This document shows positions 21,057-32,669 of a stretch of DNA of 64,000 nucleotides, piece by piece (the first letter of the stretch is position 1; the number at the start of each line of letters is the position of its first letter). This stretch comes from Hemerocallis citrina (lineage: Eukaryota; Streptophyta; Magnoliopsida; Asparagales; Asphodelaceae): assembly GCA_017893485.1 (NCBI GenBank), contig CM030366.1, positions 103,513,796-103,577,795 of the forward strand. The letters are read 5' to 3'. The position numbers and the translations under genes were made by a program. Under the pieces are notes generated by a model that saw only the letters and a program-made list of their open reading frames with translations, was not told the origin of the DNA and did no database searches.

Positions 21057-21704
21057 GAGTAAATTTTTTATATAATTTTTATTACTCTTTAATACATTAA
21101 AATTGTGAGTTCTCGTTTATTTCTTTGAAATTTATCTTATTTCTACTCATTATTATTTATTTGTAAGAATGAGATGGATAAGTGCAAAAGGTAGGCATTT
21201 TGCGTGAAATCAAGGAAGAAAACAAGGATGAGGATTTCAAAATTCAAGCACTCAAATACACGTTTTTACAAATTGGTTCCTTAAAGAATCAACATAAATA
21301 TTATGGTTAACCAGGAGAAGAATGAAATTTGTAATAAAAAATCAAAGTTGAATTGATTTAAATTAGGGGTAGTTAATTGATTAGTTTAAAATTTTAATAG
21401 ATTAAGTTTAATATATAGATTTATAAATTAATTGATTAATTATCTAATAAAAAATTAACCTAACCTTAATCCTACCTTCTCCTGTATATAAAAAACAAAA
21501 GGTTGGCTGCTCTGGCTGGGCGGAGTGAAGGGACAGAACGGCAAGGGCGCGGATTCCAAGGCAAGAAGAAAAAAAACAAAATAAGGTTGGCTGCTATGGC
21601 TGGGTGAAGAGAAGAGAGAGAAAAAGTAAAGGAGCACGGGATTCGAGGCCAAAAAGAAAGAAAGAGAAGGAGCATGCAACCCGAGACATGAATTTTTGGC
21701 GAAA
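21057..21704. other. AT-rich segment with an imperfect 80-bp tandem duplication
   Basis: GGTTGGCTGCTCTGGCTGGG at about 21502 recurs as GGTTGGCTGCTATGGCTGGG near 21584, each followed by GGATTC(C/G)AAGGC-like sequence. A TATATAAAAAAC motif (about 21485) precedes it. This may be a promoter-proximal remnant of a retroelement; no gene is seen. Confidence 0.4.
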
Positions 21705-21877
21705 GAGTAATGCTAGAGTCACTACCAATTTCATTACATTTCTCTTCACTACCTTAGGTGGCACACTCCAATAAGTAGGGGATGATAGAGTAGGTGGGAG
21801 AACTCTCCAATAGGAGTATGCCACCTAAGGTAGTGAAGAAAATGATAGTGAAATTGGTAGTGGCTAAAGCATTACTC
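21705..21877. mobile_element. Mutator-type MITE copy 1, 173 bp
   Basis: Long inverted repeats start GAGTAATGCTAGAGTCACTA and end AGTGGCTAAAGCATTACTC, folding over almost the whole length. A perfect 9-bp TSD TTGGCGAAA flanks it (21696-21704, 21878-21886), as for Mutator-like transposition. Related copies lie at 26898 and 28916. Confidence 0.92.
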
Positions 21878-22262
21878 TTGGCGAAATCGAGTTTTTATTT
21901 TTCTCTTCTAATTTTTATTATACAATCCAAACACATATTTGTTAGTTACAAAATTATCGTCAACTAAATTTATTTTTATAAGGCTTCGATGTAGCCTAGT
22001 TTTTGTTAGGAATTGTAGCCTCAAATATACGTAGGCACTGAGTACTTGAAGTTGGAGAAGAATAGGAGGAGACAAAGACAACAAGAGAAGACAACATCAA
22101 GTAGAAGAAGAGTAGCCTGGAAGGTTGCGGTCGACTGACCTGGGGAATCGTATTAAAAGAATGTTTAAATTGTCTTCCAAACAATTATTGATTGTTTTCT
22201 CCCTTAGATGCTTATTTTATTGGCTTAATTTATTTTAAAAAAACCACTAAAGAAATAAACTA

Positions 22263-23788
22263 ACGTTGTCATACTGAAAAGGAGTTTCTCTCTCTAGAAA
22301 ATCTAGAGAGAGAAGCTCTCCACTAAAAAAAACCAAAAATCAAAAACCAAAAACCCAAACCCTTCTCTCACTAGGGTTTCATCACCGTCTCCCCCCCCCC
22401 CCCCCCCTCTTTGCTTCCTCTCTACCCCTCTCTCCCAAATCTCAGCTTCTCTTTCCCTCTCTTTTTTTTTCCCAAATCCTTACTTTTCTTCCCTAGATCG
22501 GAGCTAGGGTTTCATCGACGGCAACGCAGATCTAAGCTAGAGTTTCATTGACGACGACGCAGAACGCAAGGGTTTCATCCGACGGCGATGGTCGGATGGC
22601 GACGCAGATCACAAAGGTTTCATCTGACAGCAATGGTCGGATGGCAACGCAGATCGCAAGGATGGTCGAGAACACCGCGATGATCGGATGGTCAGATGTG
22701 ATGGTCGAGAACGACGCGATCATCGGATGGTCGGCAGCGGTGGTCGAGTACACCGCGATGGTCGGATGGTCGAAAACGCTGCGATGGTCGGATGCAACGG
22801 CGATGGTCGAGAATGCCGCATCTTTGGCGGGGCCGAAGGTGCCACGCGGGGCGTAGTTTGTCGTTCGTGACTGTGGTTGTGAGATGAGCGGACTGGGGCT
22901 GGCGTCATCGGGAATGGTGACGCAGATCCCAGCGTTGCTCGGACTGGTGGCGTCGAGCTGGTGGCGGGAGTGCTGCCTAGCGCCAGCGTGGATCAACGAG
23001 CGGCGAACTATGGGGTAGTCGGGGCTATCGTGGAGACATGTGGGGGAGGTCAAGGCAAGAGTGGGGAGAGGGGGATTTCTGATTTGGGAGTGCTGCGGTA
23101 GGGGGAAGATTTGAATTTCAAATTTAGTTTTGAAATTTGAGTTGACACAGTGGAGTCCCTAACATCCAAATTTGTCCCTAATATCCAAATTACAACCGAC
23201 TTACAAGTAGCAACAAAATGTATCCTAGTTGGTGTAGGCGACGATTGTCGAACAATTTTATAGTTTGGGTTCTACTTTAACCTTGGTCGGTTAAAGTGAG
23301 GGGTGCCTTTGATTCTTTCATGTCAGAGGGCTCGCAAGGGTCAGGTACGACATCTACCTTCGTTGCGAGGTTGCGGTGAGAGTCATCGAAGGTGAAGCGA
23401 GGGGATGAGAACGATGACTCAATCTTTGATATGGAGTTGTCAGATTGATGGGGTGCCTGTGGGGTCTCTAATATGGTGCTTACGCTTGTCGTATGGGTCA
23501 CTGCTGGGGGCGACGAGGAAGAGCGTACGATGGTTGGAGAGGATAAACGGCGTACAAGTGAGTGACTGAGTGAGAGAGTGAGCCCAAATTGACACGAGAA
23601 AGTTATTCTAGCGGGGGTGGCCGATCAGTAGGACTAGATTTCGTTATATTTTTTGTTTGTTGGTTGGGATGTATGAATTCCAGAACCCAGCCTGTTGGGA
23701 TCTGAACTTCATAAGCCTTATTTTTTGTTATCTGTTTTGTTAAATTTTTTAATGAAATACGGGGAGGCAATTACCGACCTTTTACGAT
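22263..23788 (+). mobile_element. LINE-like retroposon remnant
   Basis: It begins with a CTCTCTCTAGAAAATCTAGAG leader and C-rich 5'-UTR-like sequence (a run of C at about 22391-22406, then AGGGTTTCATC repeats). It ends with TTAATGAAATACGGGGAGGCAATTACC and a run of A (23789 onward). This layout resembles internally deleted plant L1-type LINEs. No reverse transcriptase or endonuclease frame is present. The open frame on the minus strand at 22532-23053 is composed of repeats and is not a gene. The LINE call is tentative. Confidence 0.35.
22555..22840. repeat. Degenerate minisatellite with GATGGTCGGATGG core
   Basis: GATGGTCGGATGG, GATGGTCGAGAAC and GACGCAGATC blocks recur roughly every 30-60 bp with substitutions, about eight times. 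Confidence 0.7.
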
Positions 23789-26163
23789 AAAAAAAAAAAC
23801 CCCCCACTAAAGTATTGGTCAGTTTAAAAAATCCCACTAATTTTTTAAAACCGCACTCAACTGCGTTTTCAAAAAACCTATAGCGACGAAGTTTACTTCA
23901 ATTAGGTTTTATGTCACGTGCATCGCATGTAATTTTTTAATACCCACCAATCAGGATCGATGGATCTCCCATAAAAGTGCACACATATAATCAACGGTCC
24001 AGATCTCTTCAAAGTATGATCTATTGTTTTTAATTTTTTTTATTAACTTTTAATTCAGATTAATTAATTAAAAATCCCAAAAATAATTAAAATTTTGGAT
24101 TAATTAATTAAAAAATCTAAGAAATAATCATAAATTAGGAAAATATGAAAATATTCAAAAAATAATTAGAAATTTAGAATAATTATTTTTTTAAAAATAA
24201 TTATTAAAAACAAAAAAAATAATTCAAATTTGGAAGAAGAAAAAAATAGTGAAAATCCAGAAAAATTCTAATTTTTTTTTGGAAAATCCATTAAAAATTA
24301 CTGGAAGTTTTACAAAGATGCAACTACTTCCAGAAGCTCAAAAAAACACTGACCTTTTCAAGTTGTATCAGGAAAACACATGTAACTATTCATTTTGTAA
24401 TAAAAATCCCCATTCATCTTTCATTTATTTTTCAAAAAACCTCACTTAATTAATCGGACTATTCAAAAAACCTCACTTAACTACTACTTTTTAGTAGAAA
24501 CCTCATCCGGTTAGGATTGTACTATTATAAAAATCGGTCAACAATTCACACAATACTTGACATGAACAAATGGTCATCATCATTCTCACATATTTTCATA
24601 TCATTCAACACATTCTCTTGAACACATTCGCATTCACAAAATACTTAACATGAACAAATTTTTGGTTATCCTTCCTACATATTTTCATCAAAAGATCAAC
24701 ACATTCTCATTCAACACGCTAATAATTTGCACATGCTTTGCACATCCATCCTAATACACCTTTACACCACCAATGTACATCCAAAACTAAATCCTGAAGC
24801 CAATATATACTGCACAGTGATAAGAATAAGTATATGTAGTTAAGTTGCGTAGATTTCGTAGAAATGCAAACAACATAATACTAAAATCATGAGTACACTT
24901 TACCCTCAAGCCTGTTGTTGTTGATTTTTCCCTCCATCACTAGGCTTATCAGTAGAGTTGTTCACCTATATAATAACTAAAATCATGAATACACTTTGCA
25001 AATTCATCTTCTCAGCATGAGAATCTAACAACTAAAAGACTCATATGTTACAGGTCAAGCAAATATAATAACTAATTTGGTCCAAATTAGAATATTTTGG
25101 TCCTAATTAAGATGGATTTTTCAATCCAGAAGCTCAAAAAAAATTATTTGACCAAAATGTCCTTGATTAAATCCAGAAGAAAAAGGAAAAAAAATTGAAA
25201 AAACGAATCCCCCAATTCGGGTAAAACATATATGCACATATTAGGGTTAATTTGTAAAAGAATGAGCATAAGGGAAAAAAAAACCATGCATCACACGTGG
25301 AGATTACTAATATATGAAAATGCAACACCATAAACTGAGCTTTTGGAAGTAGTTGCATCTTCGTAGAACTTTTAGGAATTTTTTCAGCCTTTCTAGACTT
25401 TTCCTAACTTTTTCCAATTTTTAACTTTTTTTTCAAAATTATAAATCAAATTTCCATGTTTTTATAATTAAATTTAGATTTTTAATTAATTATCTAAATT
25501 TCTTTTTTTTTCACTTTTTCTAGATTTTTCCTAATCCTTTTTTCAATTTTTAACCATTTTTTCCAAATTATAAATCAAATTTCCCAAATTTTATTTGTAG
25601 TTTTTTTAAAATTATTATTCTAAATTTCTAAATTTTTTGAATTTTTCCAGTTTTTCTAGATTTTTCCTACAAAATTGTCAATTTTTATCATTTTTTCAAA
25701 ATTTTAAATCGAATTTCCCAATTTTTTATTTAACTTCTGGTTTTTAAAATAATTATTCTAAATTTCTAATTATGTTTTTGAAATATTTTCATATTTTCAG
25801 AATTTATAATATTTTTTAGATTTTTTAATTAATTAATCCTAAATTTTAATTATTTTTGGGAATTTTTGATTAACTAATCTTAATTAAAAATTAATTTAAA
25901 AAATTAAAAATAATTATTAATACTTTGAAGATATATGGACTGTTGATCATAGGTGCGCACTTGATCCAGCAATCCTGATCGGTGAGCATTTTGGTCCAAA
26001 AAAGTCACGTGCGATGCACGTGACATAAAACCTAACGGAAGTAAACCCCGTCGATGTGCGTTTTTTGAAAATCGTAGTTGAGTGTGGTTCTTTTATAAAA
26101 ATAAAAAAAAGTTTAGTGGGAAATTTTTTTAGTGACCAATACTTCAGTGGGTTTTTTTTAAAT
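23789..26163. mobile_element. Long fold-back (long-TIR) element, about 2.4 kb
   Basis: The left arm begins CCCCCCACTAAAGTATTGGT and the right arm ends as its complement (accaatacttcagtgggttt). Complementarity continues inward: GTCACGTGCATCGCATGT against acgtgcgatgcacgtgac, AATCAGGATCGATGG against aatcctgatcggtg, and the leaf of the left arm AGATGCAACTACTTCCAGAAGCTC against gagcttttggaagtagttgcatct near 25340. Each arm is therefore about 550-800 bp with a loop at about 24350-25320. Arms are mostly AT-rich and non-coding. Long TIRs suggest a non-autonomous Mutator-like element; no clear TSD was found. Confidence 0.7.
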
Positions 26164-26897
26164 TAAGCCTATGTTATTCCATTGTGATATTTGATTACAT
26201 GCTTCAATTATAATAAAATAGTTAGTTTTTCATTTATATATATAATACATAGTATATTATATGCAACATACCCGTTTTTTCTTTTGATTAAACCACTTAA
26301 CTCCGTACCTATACTTGTGTCACAGGTGTTGGATAATCCATTGTTGAAGGTATTATTTACTTAAACTCTTACAATTGTAAGTATATTGTTTTATCTTTTG
26401 ATTGTGTGCTGAGATTGGTACAAGTTGTTTGGCTGCATACTTGAATTTTACTTTTAAGATGCAAGGATGAATGGCTGTTTGTGATATATGAGTACTTAAG
26501 TACATATATGATCCTTAGGATAGTTTATTTTCAATAATGTTTCTTGTACAAAAGATCAGAGAACTGCGTAGAAATAATGGATTGAGGAAGAAGAGTTGAG
26601 GTAAGAGGAGAAGAAATTTCAGAGGTTTAGGGAGAGGGATACAAGTAGATTTTAAGTGATTTCATTCGATGTCTTATAATGCAGTAGCATTCCCTATTTA
26701 TGCTCTGCGTGTAAGAGGTTACATTCGACTTAATGACTTTTTGTATTATTTTTCCCTTGTCAATGAAAGATTTAAGCTACTGAGTCTCAGATAGTGTAGC
26801 CCTTGGGACAGTATGGGTTAATAATGTGGCTGGAAATCTGAATTAAATAGATAGTTATTTCACAGCTATTATTCGCTATCAATTAAAATTAGAGTAA
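26164..26897. other. Unassigned AT-rich segment
   Basis: A 24-bp exon-like block (26326-26349, VLDNPLLK) is bounded by CACAG and GTATTA splice-like sites. Nothing else is recognisable. Confidence 0.25.
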
Positions 26898-27042
26898 GAG
26901 TAATGCTAGAGCCACTACCAATTTCACTACATTTCTCTTCACTACCAATTTCATTACCATTCTCTTCACAATCTTAGGTGGCATACTCCTATTGGAAAGT
27001 TTCCCCACCTACTCTATCTTTCCCTACCTATTGGGGTGCCAC
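26898..27042. mobile_element. Mutator-type MITE copy 2, rearranged
   Basis: It starts GAGTAATGCTAGAGCCACTA like copy 1. A block around CACTACC(A)TTTCTCTTCACTAC is repeated, and it breaks off after CCTATTGGGGTGCCACA, so the right arm is missing. Confidence 0.75.
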
Positions 27043-27452
27043 AAATTGTTAATTTTTCTGTCTTGTTTTGATTAATGAGAGATGCAAATTGCTAGTGCTG
27101 TGCTTAGTTGATGATAAGTATGCCACATTTTGTTACAGTTCATAATATTTTGTAGGGTTGAAATCACATAGGCCTAGCTTATAGACTTGCAGTATGTTAC
27201 ACTACCATATGACTCCAACTTGAATGAGTCTGCTAAGTCCCTTTGTTATGTGTTTAAATGTTTTTTTTCTAATCAGACAAATGCGCTGTATGGTTGAGTA
27301 GCCCTGATAACTGTAGATGTGTTGTTTTGCAAACTATTATGCAAGTAAATTGCAATCTACCTCAGTAACTGAAGTTAATTAAATGGGTTGGCAAACTAAA
27401 TTCTGGCAGAATATTGCATACATCTGCATTATGCATTGCTTACTTTTTTTAG

Positions 27453-27954
27453 AACTGCCCATCCTGCACAACCCATCAGCAAGTAAGGCAAGTGATGTAG
27501 GACCTCCTAATCTTGGGTGTAAAGAATATTATACTGAATGCATCCATCTTGTGTAAGTACTAACACAGGCATGAACATGATTAGATATTCAATATTAAAG
27601 TGTGATTTCATGCGGAACTGTTAAGTTTATAGTGGAAAATTAAATTAAAAGACAGTAAACTAGTAATGCCTCTTTTCTTTTTCTTTGTTCTTGCAATGCA
27701 GTTGAATCAATGTATCTCCTATACTTGAGTGTTCTAAGGTTGTAGTTCATCATCTCTTGCAGGCTGATGTACTTGCAAGATACAAGCCCAGAATCAATGT
27801 ATCTCTCCTAATTCCAACTCTAACCAAACCGATCAATGGAGTCTCGATGCTTTGGAAGAATACTTCAATAGCAACCATCATATTGTTCTTTACAACGGGA
27901 ACCTTGTTCGTTGTTGCACTGTATTCTTTCTACGTAACCGAGCTTGTGTTGTAA
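27453..27954 (+). CDS. Possible 3'-terminal exons of an unrecognised host gene
   Basis: Two exon-like stretches stand out from the repeats. The first, 27453-27550, follows TTTTTTTAG and reads LPILHNPSASKASDVGPPNL then GCKEYYTECIHL before GTGTAAG. The second, 27763-27954, follows TCTCTTGCAG and reads ADVLARYKPRINVSLLIPTL, later IATIILFFTTGTLFVVALYS and ELVL, then TAA. Joining CIHL to ADVL keeps the frame. The last part is a hydrophobic helix of about 22 residues ending near the C-terminus, suggesting a C-terminal membrane anchor. I do not recognise the family. No transposon homology is evident. It may be a real gene tail, a captured fragment or a chance frame; upstream exons were not identified. 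Confidence 0.3.
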
Positions 27955-28214
27955 AACCTTGTCTGGCTGTAATCCCTATTTTATTTGTGACCTCTTTTTC
28001 TTAATTACAGAAATTATTTTTAAAGGAGCAATTTAATTTAGTCTGAACATATTGTCTCTTGACTTCAATGTTGTTACTATATGTTTGCTATAGTACGAAG
28101 AAAGCTTATTTTGGTAAACATAAACGTTTGGGTTTATAGTATTGCTATATATTCGAATTAGTTTGAATTTAGTATTTGTTACTATATGTTTATGTGTTAT
28201 TATTTATAATTATA

Positions 28215-28555
28215 AACGTGCAAAAAAAAACCTACCCCAGTGTTTTTGCATAAAAACATCAGGTAGGTGGAATTTAATCGAAAATAATATTATTAAATAA
28301 CAATTAATAAAAATAAAAATAAAATCAAAAAACCAAAATTAGGTCTACCCCTGTGTTTTTAAAAACGTCGAGGTTGACCTTGGCTACACTGGCATTTTAA
28401 AAAAGCATCAGGGTAGACCCCAAGGCTACCGCGACGCAAGCTACCCTGACGCTTCTACTGGTATTTTTTAAAACGCTGGTGTGACCTACCCCGGCATTTG
28501 GAAACGCTGGGGTAGGCAAATAAAAACGCCGGGGAACCTCTTTTGTGTTGTAGTG
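28215..28555. mobile_element. Terminal fragment of a CACTA element
   Basis: It ends TTTTGTGTTGTAGTG at 28555, the complement of a CACTACAA terminus. Inward are subterminal repeats of ACCCCRGCRTTTKGAAACGCTGGGGTAGG type in both orientations (28232-28535), as at CACTA ends. No matching opposite end was found nearby, so it is truncated. Confidence 0.65.
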
Positions 28556-29326
28556 ACCCCACGACTGTGAGTTGTTCAGCTCAGTTTATTTACTCATCAT
28601 TTTTATAACCAACGTATCTTATGCATATTTTTTAAAACATAATCGATTTTAACATGCAAGGACGAAAGAATACGAGATAAATAATATTTGACTGTAAAAG
28701 AAGAAAAAAAAACATAAGTACGAATCCCTTACTTTCAAATCTTTTTGCTATCCCGTAATACCACTTCTAGTTGATAGCTTTTCTTAATCTCTTATTCTTT
28801 TTCTATTTTTTGCTCTATAACCCGGGTAATGATACCCTATTTATAGGAGGAGAAGAATGGCGTATTCCACCGACTACCCTGTGTTTCTATTTTCCATATC
28901 TTTTGGATTTGTTGTGAGTTAGCTTTAGCCACTACCAATTTCACTACCATTTCCTTCACTACCTTAGGTGGCATACTCTTATTGGAGAGTTTTCCCACCT
29001 ACTCTATCTTTTTCTACCTATTGGAGTGTGCCACCTAAGGTAGTGAAGAAAATTGTAGTGAAATTGGTAGTTGATGTAGCATCACTCTAATCCTATATCC
29101 AAGACAAGGTCATCCCATTTCCAAGACCATCATTTAATATGACTTGGTAGCCAAACTTCACCCCATTTCCAAGACAACTTCACCCCCAAGTCCTAAGGAC
29201 ATTCTTTAGATAGCCCAAAAGCCCATCTCATGTTTTTATAAATCCCAAGACAGCCCACGTAGACTGCCCATATCTCATTTACTTTTTTTTTTTAAAGGGA
29301 AATATTATAAATTTTGGGATATTATA
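28556..29326 (-). mobile_element. 3' LTR of gypsy element D
   Basis: On the minus strand it follows a purine tract (AAGGAGGAGAGAG) at the end of the element D polyprotein and starts (T)TATAATATCCCAAAA, a decayed form of the TGTAATATCCC start. A TATA box lies at 28846-28839 (TCCTATAAATAGGG). The end is probably at or near 28556, next to the CACTA terminus. A Mutator-type MITE is nested in it (28916-29087). Confidence 0.5.
28916..29087. mobile_element. Mutator-type MITE copy 3, 172 bp
   Basis: Long inverted repeats, left GAGTTAGCTTTAGCCACTAC and right GTAGTTGATGTAGCATCACTC, with the same internal ACCTTAGGTGGCATACTC arms as copy 1. The flanking 9-mers do not match, so the TSD is decayed. Confidence 0.8.
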
Positions 29327-29339
29327 ACTCTCTCCTCCT

Positions 29340-32300
29340 TACAACAATTTCATACTCGGAATATGATTTGTCTAGTGTCTAAAATGGTCGGGAGTATTTT
29401 ACTTTTATTAGTTCTTCCGATTCCCAACTGACTTCTTCTACCGAATGATTTCTCTACAATATTTTTACCAGTGGAATTCTTTTTGTAAGAAGGATTTGTT
29501 CTTTACGATCCATGATTTTTATTGGTATTTCTTAGTAGGATAAATCTTCCTTAATCTGAATTGGTTCGAATTCAACTACGTGATTGGGATTAGGCACGTA
29601 TTTTCGTAAAATGGATACGTGAAAAACAATGCATAGATTTGATAAGTTGGGCGGTAGTGCTAATTTTAGGAAACAGCTCCAATTCTTAGTAAAATTTCAA
29701 AAGGTCCAATAAAATGAGGGGTAAGTTTGCCTTTCTTTCCAAACCTCATTATTCCCTTCCATGGTGAAACTTTCAAAAAAAACGTGATCTCCTACTTGAA
29801 ATTCTAAATTTGATCGTAGTTTATCTGCACAACTTTTTTGTCTACTTTGTACTGTTTTTATTCTTGCTTTAATTATTTTTACTTTCTGTAGTTTCTTGGA
29901 TAATTTCTAGGCCTATTAATTTTCCTTCTCCTACTTCATCCCGACATAGTGGCGTTCAACATTTTCTTGCATTACCTTCCATATAATGCTTCGTATGGAG
30001 TCATCTGAAAACTAGGTTAAAAACTATTATTATATGCAAATTCAATTAGTGGTAGATGTTTTTCCCAGCTTCCTTTGACGTCAAGGATACATGATCGTAA
30101 CATGTCTTCTAGAGTTTGTATTGTCCTTTCTAATAGATCATTTGTTTGTGGATGAAAGGCAGTGCCAAGTTTTAATCTAATACCCATGGAACTTTGGAGA
30201 GAATTCCAAAACCGGGAAGTAAAGCAAGTTTGTATTGTCCTTTCTAATAGAACATTTGTTTGTGGATGAAAGGCAGTGCCAAGTTTTAATCTAATACCCA
30301 TGGAACTTTGGAGAGAATTCCAAAACCGGGAAGTAAAGCATGGGTCTCGATCGGATACAATAGATATAGGAATACCATGAAGTTTAATTATTTCATTAAT
30401 ATACAATCTAGCTAGTTTATCCAATGAATAATTATCCTGTATTGCTAGGAAATGGGCCGACTTAGTGAGCTGATCAACAATAACCCAAATAGCATTATAA
30501 ATTCGTGACGTTTTTGGTAGTCATGTTACAAAATTTATAATGATGTGTTCTCATTTCCATTCCGTAATAGGAAGAGGTTGTAAGGTTCCTCTTGGTTTTT
30601 TATGTTCTGCTTTCACTTGTTGACATGTTAGACATTTTCCAATAAAGTCTGCAACATCTCACTTCATCCCTCCCTACCAAAATCTTTCTTTTAAGTCTTG
30701 ATACATTTTAATACATCCTGGGTGAACTGAGAATAGAGAGTTATGTGCTTCTTCCAAGATTTCTTTCTTTATTTCTGAATTTGATGGTACACAAAGTCTT
30801 TTGTCGAACCATAAGACTAGTTTCATCAATTCTAAATCTCGGAAATTTTCCACTGTCAATATGTTCAATTCTCTTCACTAATTCAGGATCTTTAATTTGT
30901 TGTGACTTTATCTTTTCTATTATTTTTGAATGTAGAATAAGTTGGGCTAGATAACTTAGGTTCTTTTGTCTTTTTACTTGTATTTCTAATTTCTCAAGAC
31001 CTTTAAGAATTCCCTTTTGTTCGGTTATTAAAACTGCTAAACCTCCATTATTTTTATGGCTTAGCACGTCGACTACATTACATTAGCCTTACCGGGATGG
31101 TAATGTATAGTACAATCATAGTATTTTATTAGTTCAAGTCATCTCCTTTTTCTAATGTTTAGCTCTTTTTGGGTAAAAATATATTTCAAATTTTTATGGT
31201 CGATGTATATCTCACGAGTTTCTCCATATAAATAATGTCTCCAAATTTTTAAGGTAAATATAATTGTAGTAAGCCCAAGGTCATGGGTAGGATAATTTTG
31301 TTCATAAATTTTAAGTTTTCTAGAAGCATAGGAAATTACTTTTCCATGTTGTATGAATGCACAACCCAACCCTCTTCCCGATGTATCTCTATATATCACA
31401 AATCCTCATGTTCCTGAGGGAAGGGCTATATGATTGGGGCTGAGACTAATCTGTTTTTCAATTCTTGAAAACTTCTTTAACATTCTTGTCCATTCAAATT
31501 TTATTTCTTTACAGGTTAGACAGATTAAGGGTCCAACTATCTTGAAAAAACATTTTACCAATTATCTATAATAACCTGCTAATCCTAAGAAACTTCAAAT
31601 TTTGGCTACCATTGTAGGTTGTTTCCAATTAATTATAACCTTAATTTTACTAGGATCCACTGAAATTCCATCTTTTGATATTACGTGTCCTACGAATGAA
31701 ACATTTTCCAACCAAAACTTCCACTTTTTCGACTTGGCATACAATTTATTTTCCAGTAGGATTTGTAATACTATTCTCAAGTGTTGCTTGTGTTCTTCCT
31801 TATTTTTTGAATAAACTAGTATATCATCAATTAAAACAATAACAAATTTCTCTTAGATAATTCTTAAAGACCATATTCAGTAAATCCATGAAGGCTACAG
31901 GGGCATTAATTAATCCAAATGACACTACTAAAAATTCATAATGTCCATAACGAGTGTGAAATGCTGCCGTTGAAACATCTTCTTTCTTTATTTTAAGTTG
32001 ATGGTATCCAAAGAGAATGTCTTATCTTTAAGAAATTTGTTGCTCCTTGTAATCGATCAAATAAATCGTCAATTTGAGGTAGGGGGGTATTTGTTTTTAA
32101 CGGTGACTCTATTTAGTTCTCGATAGTCTATACATAGCCTCATCGACCCACCTTTCTTTTTGACAAAGAGTACAGGGGCTCCCCATGGAGAGACACACTA
32201 GGTCAAATGAATTCTTTATCTAATAATTCTTGCAATTGTTCTTTTAATTCCTTTAATTCGACGGGTGTCATTCTATAAGGAATTTTGTATATAGATTTAG

Positions 32301-32516
32301 TATCAGGTGTTCAATCGATGACAAATTCTTTTTCTCGATCTGGAAGATCTTCAGGAAAAATGTCAGTAAAGTTTTGTACTATAGGAATGTCCTGTAATCG
32401 AGATTCATCCTTTTTGTTATCTATTACTTGTGCCAAATACCCTTCACATCCTTTTCTTAAATTTTCAACTACCTCTTGTTGTATTTGACTAGCGGTGTTT
32501 TCCAACCTTTTGTTTC
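29340..32516 (-). pseudogene. pol of gypsy element D (RT, RNase H, integrase, chromodomain)
   Basis: The minus strand carries, in order: a protease-RT linker (32505-32311, NFTDIFPEDLP), RT (about 32300-31590, with [12 protein letters not shown]), RNase H (31399-31139, [20 protein letters not shown]), the integrase zinc site (about 31070-30620, CLTCQQVKAEHKK kept), the integrase core (30560-29990; FVIVDQ-like region, SIVSDRDPCF and [12 protein letters not shown]), then GDHVFF, VFHVSILRKYVP and a chromodomain-like block (MDRKEQILLTKRIPLVKIL, about 29500-29440). Many stops and frameshifts make it non-functional. A 114-bp tandem duplication lies inside the integrase core. The copia element at 32517-36743 interrupts its upstream end. 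The gag pieces at 44.4-45.95 kb have the same orientation and may be its 5' part, separated by later insertions. Confidence 0.85.
30115..30342. repeat. 114-bp tandem duplication inside the element D integrase
   Basis: Two head-to-tail copies start with TTTGTATTGTCCTTTCTAAT at 30115 and 30229. They encode the same 38-residue segment (from CFTSRFWNS to LERTIQT) with a single Val/Asp difference, and the duplication keeps the reading frame (114 = 38 x 3). Confidence 0.95.
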
Positions 32517-32657
32517 TGTTAAAATAATCTTAAGTTTAGTCTCACATCTTAAATAAACTCATATTAGCTTTGTACTCTTCTATATATAGGAGATAGTGTG
32601 TTCAGTTATAACAATCCAATAAAATATTCTTTTCAGACTCTATACTATATTTTAACA
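32517..32657 (+). repeat. Copia 5' LTR, 141 bp
   Basis: TGTTAAAATAATC ... TATATTTTAACA; TATATATAGG at 32581-32590 is the likely TATA box. Confidence 0.92.
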
Positions 32658-32669
32658 TAGTAACAGTGC
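32658..32669 (+). promoter_or_regulatory. Decayed primer-binding site of the copia element
   Basis: TAGTAACAGTGC directly after the 5' LTR matches 9 of 12 positions of the usual initiator-Met tRNA site TGGTATCAGAGC. Confidence 0.5.

Noticed and set aside
22532..23053. 173-residue minus-strand frame
   Set aside because: Built from a degenerate minisatellite (GATGGTCGGATGG); no domain.
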